This document shows positions 60,529 through 64,000 of a stretch of 64,000 bases of DNA, piece after piece. The notes under the pieces were generated by a model that was not told where the DNA came from, ran no database searches, and worked only from the letters and a program-made list of their open reading frames with translations. The stretch covers positions 248,001 to 312,000 of the forward strand of contig LNKV01000005.1 of NCBI GenBank assembly GCA_001465935.1. The letters run 5' to 3'. The stretch's first letter is position 1, and every line of letters begins with the position of its first letter. The translations under genes were made by a program, and so were the position numbers. Origin of the DNA: Clarireedia homoeocarpa (taxonomy: Eukaryota; Ascomycota; Leotiomycetes; Helotiales; Rutstroemiaceae).

Positions 60529-60774
60529 ATGCCTACCAAGCCTTCAAAGATTTGCTCTTCACCTGAAAACAAATGGTGGTGTGGCAGGTGTCAGATGTTT
60601 GTTGATTTGGGAATAGCAAAATACGAGAGATGTAATAAAGAGTACCGTGATCCATTGGACGAAAAGACCAAGGGACAGTGGCAGCAGAGGAGGAGAAGGT
60701 GCGGAATGAGAAAGCCAAATAATGCTAATCATGCGGATGATGGAGTCGATGAGGGCTCGAAGGCATTGGACTGA
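60529..60774 (+). CDS. Small Cys-rich zinc-ribbon-like protein, 81 aa
   Basis: Single exon with a good start context (TTCAACATGCC). It has a possible zinc knuckle (KWWCGRCQ) followed by a third Cys in IAKYERCNKEY, then a basic Arg/Gln-rich region and an Asp/Asn tail. The Trp-x-Cys-x2-Cys pattern recalls RanBP2-type or rubredoxin-like knuckles, but only one clear CxxC is present, so metal binding is uncertain. The repeated element upstream gives mild support for it being expressed. Function unknown. Confidence 0.45.
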   Translation: MPTKPSKICSSPENKWWCGRCQMFVDLGIAKYERCNKEYRDPLDEKTKGQWQQRRRRCGMRKPNNANHADDGVDEGSKALD

Positions 60775-61686
60775 TGAGCCAGACTGAGAGAAAAATGCGA
60801 AGATGATAAAGTACAGCGCAGCTCCTCAGTGAATTTCCCAACACTGGAATCCTGGATGCCCTCTATACGGCAGTGCCGAGGGCCAAATAAAAACATTCTC
60901 ATTGTTTCATTCAATATCAACAGGATTGCAGTAATCCTAACATAAATATATCTAAAAACCACGAACCTGCTCCTCCTCTCTCAATGAATGTGGTGGATTC
61001 TCCTTCTTGTTAAAATAACTCCGTTTCCTTTCCACTTGCCGCAACGGATTCTTATCATCGCCAACTTCTTCCACGAATCTACAATTAACTGTAACTATCT
61101 TCTCTACTGCTTCTTTTTCTTTCAACAAATGCACATCGATATCTCATCTCTCTCTCTCTACCTCATTTACTGAGTCTACTTCCGTGACCAGATCTCACAA
61201 ACAACACACTTAAGGCACGGTTTCTGGTTTACTTTCTACCGTCCGTTCCCTCCTCAGCCACTTCTCAACAACCCAAGGCTTTAGAATCGTGCGCGCGTCG
61301 CTCTCCAAGAATCAAGCCCCTTCAAACAGTTGTCAGTGATTCCAGTCTTTAATGTTCTGGTTCTAGGATCCGACTCACATTCTCTAGCTTCCAATCTATT
61401 GAGTTGGTTACAACCACGTGGATCTGGTGATCCTAAAAGCAACACGGAATTTCAAAACGAACTCTTCCACAACTTACACTACGATCTTAAGAAATATATA
61501 ACTCTAAATCGGGTTTTGCTCTGTGCAGGCAATCAACAAATTCGTTCATCTTATCTCAAGCTCTAACTTGTATTCACTCTGAGCCCACAAGGTATAGACG
61601 AACCCTGTATATCACCAGGAAACATCATTCCAACTGGTTCAAATCAACATAGCTTCTCAGCTCTCTAACTTATCTACTTGCAGATC
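60775..61686. other. Intergenic, 0.9 kb
   Basis: 5' region of the gene starting at 61687; TC-rich tracts (61140-61165). No gene or repeat recognised. Confidence 0.5.
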
Positions 61687-64000
61687 ATGGACTTTGAAGT
61701 TTGGAGTAGCCAGAATCTTTTGGGCCGTGGTCGAGCTCAATCTTTTTTTCAGGCTCGACCAGAAAGAGGGCAAAGCCACCGCGCACAATCTGTCTTCCCT
61801 TCCCGCCGGGAAGGTTTCACTACAAACCATTCCGTAAATTTTGAACGATCTTCTCGGCCCCGGGCTCTTATTCCCGATATTATTCTATCTGATGATTCCG
61901 ACGAAGAATCCTCGGGAACAGAGGAGTATCATACTCCCACCCAAGGTGGATCTAATAAGCGTGCGGGAAGCCTATCTCATTTCACGCCTACCGCAGCTAA
62001 AAGACACCAAAGTGAGAGACCTACCAGACGTTTCGCAACACCAACGAAGGATGCGAACAGACAATCTTTTCTTGATGATAATACCTCGAACAAAACTCAT
62101 GCATGGACCAGGGGTCAATACGCACTCGATGGTGGAGCACATAAATCTAGTGCAAACATGACATACACTACTCAACAGAAAATCGATCAGGACAAACATT
62201 TAAACGTTGCACATAAAAAGTCTAGTACAAGATCGAACATTCTAACATCTCAAAGCCCCCACAATCTCCAATCAGCGAATCAGACGCCTGATCCTCGAAA
62301 TGCTGTCAAACACTCTCGGGTGAGTTCAGCGTATGAAACAGACAGCGCAATCTCTACCGAAAGTTTCATGCAACCACATGCATCAAATAGAGAGGACCCG
62401 AGGTCATTTGCTTACCAGAGAGTAATCGAATCGAATCAAGCGTCGTGGGGATCCTGCGGGAAAAGCGTTGCGCCGGCTATGTCCAGTGGTGTCAGTGACA
62501 AGCGAAGCCTTAAACGCCAAGCCTCGTCCCAGCTGCTGGCTTCACCACTTGAAAAAATTCAACTAGAACAACCGCTGTGGCCTAATAGAGCTACATCAGA
62601 CAGCTCGCCGCCTGGTTTACACGACCTTCCCCAGGTAAAACGTCGAATTCTAGTGGAACACGGCGCAAATTCGTATAAAAATGCTGGGCTTACGAAACCG
62701 AATACTAAGTCTCCAAGAGGGGAATCGACCGCTCCTATCACTTCACGTAGTCGCCCAATTGCTCAAACACCACAGCAGATTGATTTATCAGATGATGATG
62801 TTGACAGCACGTGGGAAGCCTCTTACAGGAAAAGTAGAAAGTCTCAGTTGAAAGTCGTTTCCAGTCCTTATCATATTGCCGAAGTGTTGCCAACAAAAAG
62901 CGCATTCGCGAGGAAGAAGAGCGCAAAGAACAACTTTGATGCTCCATCATCAAGATCCCGAGATTCTATTAACATAGATCTTGACACCCCAGAGATTGAG
63001 AAGGGCAATAAACCTAGAAGACAGTTCTTCCCATCGAATAATTGGATACCACGTGGAAGGATTTTTGATAGGAGCGAACTCACGACGCTGAAGAGTATTT
63101 CACAAGCGGGGATATCTAATAATGATACTTCGCAGCTGAATAGGGATATACAGCGACAGAAACAAGCAGCAGAGCTCATCGTTACAAAAGAGTTTGAGGT
63201 TCAGTTCGAGGAAGCACAACAGGCTATTTTCGGCGAAGTTTTACCAGAAACGGAAAAGGACAAACAGAATCGCGAGCAAGCACAGCGCATTGAAAAGCAA
63301 AAAGCACGTGAGCTGGAAGAAAAGAAGCGGGTGGCTGAGGAAGAACTCAAAAAGAAAAGAGAGAATGAGAGAGCTGCGAGGATGCTTGAGAAGAAAGCAG
63401 CCGAGAAGCTTGATAAAGAGCGGAGGGAGATAGAAAGGAAGGCTAGGCTGGCTAAAGAACGTGAACGCCAAGCCCAAGTTGAGTTGGATCTTGCCAAAAA
63501 GCGGCGCGAAGATGAAGAATTACGGAAACAGAAGGCAGCTGTGGCTCTAAAGGAGAAAGAGGAACGAGAGAAGAAACAGGCTGCTGAGAAACGCAAAGAG
63601 GAAGAGATATTGAGGTTGAAGCTGGAAGTACAACAGAGAGATAAGCTTCTTGCAGCTCAGAGTGCTCAAAGCTTGGTGCCAGCAAAGTTGCACAGAGCCA
63701 AGAACGTCCAACCGTTAAAAGCAGCTGCTGCTGCGCCATCCTTAAATGTTCCGAATGATAGCGACGAGCTGTTTGTATCTGACGTTCAAGGAGAGCCTAG
63801 AGCCTCTCCTCATGCCATGCCTTCATCGACATTCAGTGACTTAGACGATCTATTTGGAGAAGCCGACGACGCCGACGAAGACGAATATTCCTTTCCAGAT
63901 GCCCCTGCTGCAGAAGCTTCGGAAGACGCTTGCATCAATGTTCCAGAAAACGAGGGAACTAACCTACCAAAAAAGCCCCAAAAGGATGATCGGCTCATCT
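61687..64000 (+). CDS. Coiled-coil protein with SUMO-interaction-like motifs, 5' part
   Basis: The frame is open from ATG 61687 to the window edge, 771 codons, without stop or intron, so the 3' end is missing. Residues 1-480 are disordered and Ser/Arg/Gln-rich. Three short hydrophobic-acidic motifs resemble SUMO-interacting motifs: IPDIILSDDSDEE (about residue 60), QIDLSDDDVD (about 365) and INIDLDTPEIE (about 428). Residues about 485-660 form a long charged coiled coil (EKKAAEKLDKERREIERK, REKKQAAEKRKEEE). A final acidic part has FSDLDDLFGEADDADEDE. This suggests a nuclear scaffold that may bind SUMOylated partners; that is inference. I do not recognise the family. Confidence 0.7.
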   Translation, partial: MDFEVWSSQNLLGRGRAQSFFQARPERGQSHRAQSVFPSRREGFTTNHSVNFERSSRPRALIPDIILSDDSDEESSGTEEYHTPTQGGSNKRAGSLSHFTPTAAKRHQSERPTRRFATPTKDANRQSFLDDNTSNKTHAWTRGQYALDGGAHKSSANMTYTTQQKIDQDKHLNVAHKKSSTRSNILTSQSPHNLQSANQTPDPRNAVKHSRVSSAYETDSAISTESFMQPHASNREDPRSFAYQRVIESNQASWGSCGKSVAPAMSSGVSDKRSLKRQASSQLLASPLEKIQLEQPLWPNRATSDSSPPGLHDLPQVKRRILVEHGANSYKNAGLTKPNTKSPRGESTAPITSRSRPIAQTPQQIDLSDDDVDSTWEASYRKSRKSQLKVVSSPYHIAEVLPTKSAFARKKSAKNNFDAPSSRSRDSINIDLDTPEIEKGNKPRRQFFPSNNWIPRGRIFDRSELTTLKSISQAGISNNDTSQLNRDIQRQKQAAELIVTKEFEVQFEEAQQAIFGEVLPETEKDKQNREQAQRIEKQKARELEEKKRVAEEELKKKRENERAARMLEKKAAEKLDKERREIERKARLAKERERQAQVELDLAKKRREDEELRKQKAAVALKEKEEREKKQAAEKRKEEEILRLKLEVQQRDKLLAAQSAQSLVPAKLHRAKNVQPLKAAAAAPSLNVPNDSDELFVSDVQGEPRASPHAMPSSTFSDLDDLFGEADDADEDEYSFPDAPAAEASEDACINVPENEGTNLPKKPQKDDRLI

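Noticed and set aside
1..64000. tRNA, rRNA, CRISPR array or secondary-metabolite cluster
   Set aside because: Scanned by eye for T-loop-like GGTTCGA boxes, regularly spaced repeats with unique spacers, and PKS/NRPS motifs; none convincing. The Zn2Cys6 factor has no biosynthetic neighbours.

Overview
The window is nuclear DNA of a filamentous ascomycete (Pezizomycotina; a helotialean Leotiomycete is my guess, not proven). Coding blocks are interrupted by short GT..AG introns of about 49-190 bp, often with CTAAC/CTGAC-like branch sites. Intergenic DNA is long and rich in microsatellites. The gene types are fungal: Zn2Cys6 regulator, DBP9 helicase, UTP16-like protein, Ser/Thr-rich wall protein and NB-ARC/TPR NLR. 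No rRNA, tRNA, CRISPR array or prokaryotic-style operon was recognised.

Left part (1-19 kb) is accessory and partly decayed. It has the 3' part of a Ser/Thr-rich secreted protein (1-2042), 3.8 kb without a recognisable gene, a small hypothetical gene, a seven-exon CorA-like membrane protein on the minus strand (7389-9499), and a gene remnant (9760-10225). A relic of an Hsp70/actin-ATPase-like fungal family follows (10486-11870). Next is a 4.5 kb interval bounded by 45-bp inverted repeats (12261-12305 and 16709-16753). It holds a relic of a HEXXH metallopeptidase-like gene and a fungal NLR laid out as SesB-like N-domain, Gly/Asn-rich amyloid-type motif, NB-ARC and TPR. The NLR carries two in-frame TAG codons and appears to have lost its ATG. 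Several lesions in this block are CpA-to-TpA type, as expected from RIP. An F-box-like gene (17684-18757) closes the region.

Middle part (20-32.5 kb) holds ordinary genes: a protein with a C-terminal PP1-docking-like motif, an EEP-family hydrolase, a four-exon Zn2Cys6 transcription factor with a perfect CGG-N4-CCG palindrome upstream, a single-pass membrane protein, and a large disordered protein. Between the convergent genes at 26.1 and 27.9 kb lies about 1 kb of DNA with almost no G on the plus strand.

From 32.4 to 43.8 kb is an 11 kb gene-poor stretch full of tandem repeats, with an abrupt change of strand composition near 40.97 kb. The right part returns to genes: a Sel1/TPR mitochondrial-looking protein (minus) divergent from a UTP16-like U3 snoRNA-associated protein (plus), a 5 kb gene-poor stretch with a decayed minus-strand gene, an isolated C2H2 zinc-finger protein, a secreted DUF5695-like six-hairpin-glycosidase-type protein (minus) divergent from the DEAD-box helicase DBP9 (plus), a small Cys-rich protein, and the first 771 codons of a coiled-coil protein running off the right edge. 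DBP9 and the UTP16-like protein both belong to ribosome biogenesis, but I see no evidence that they are co-regulated.
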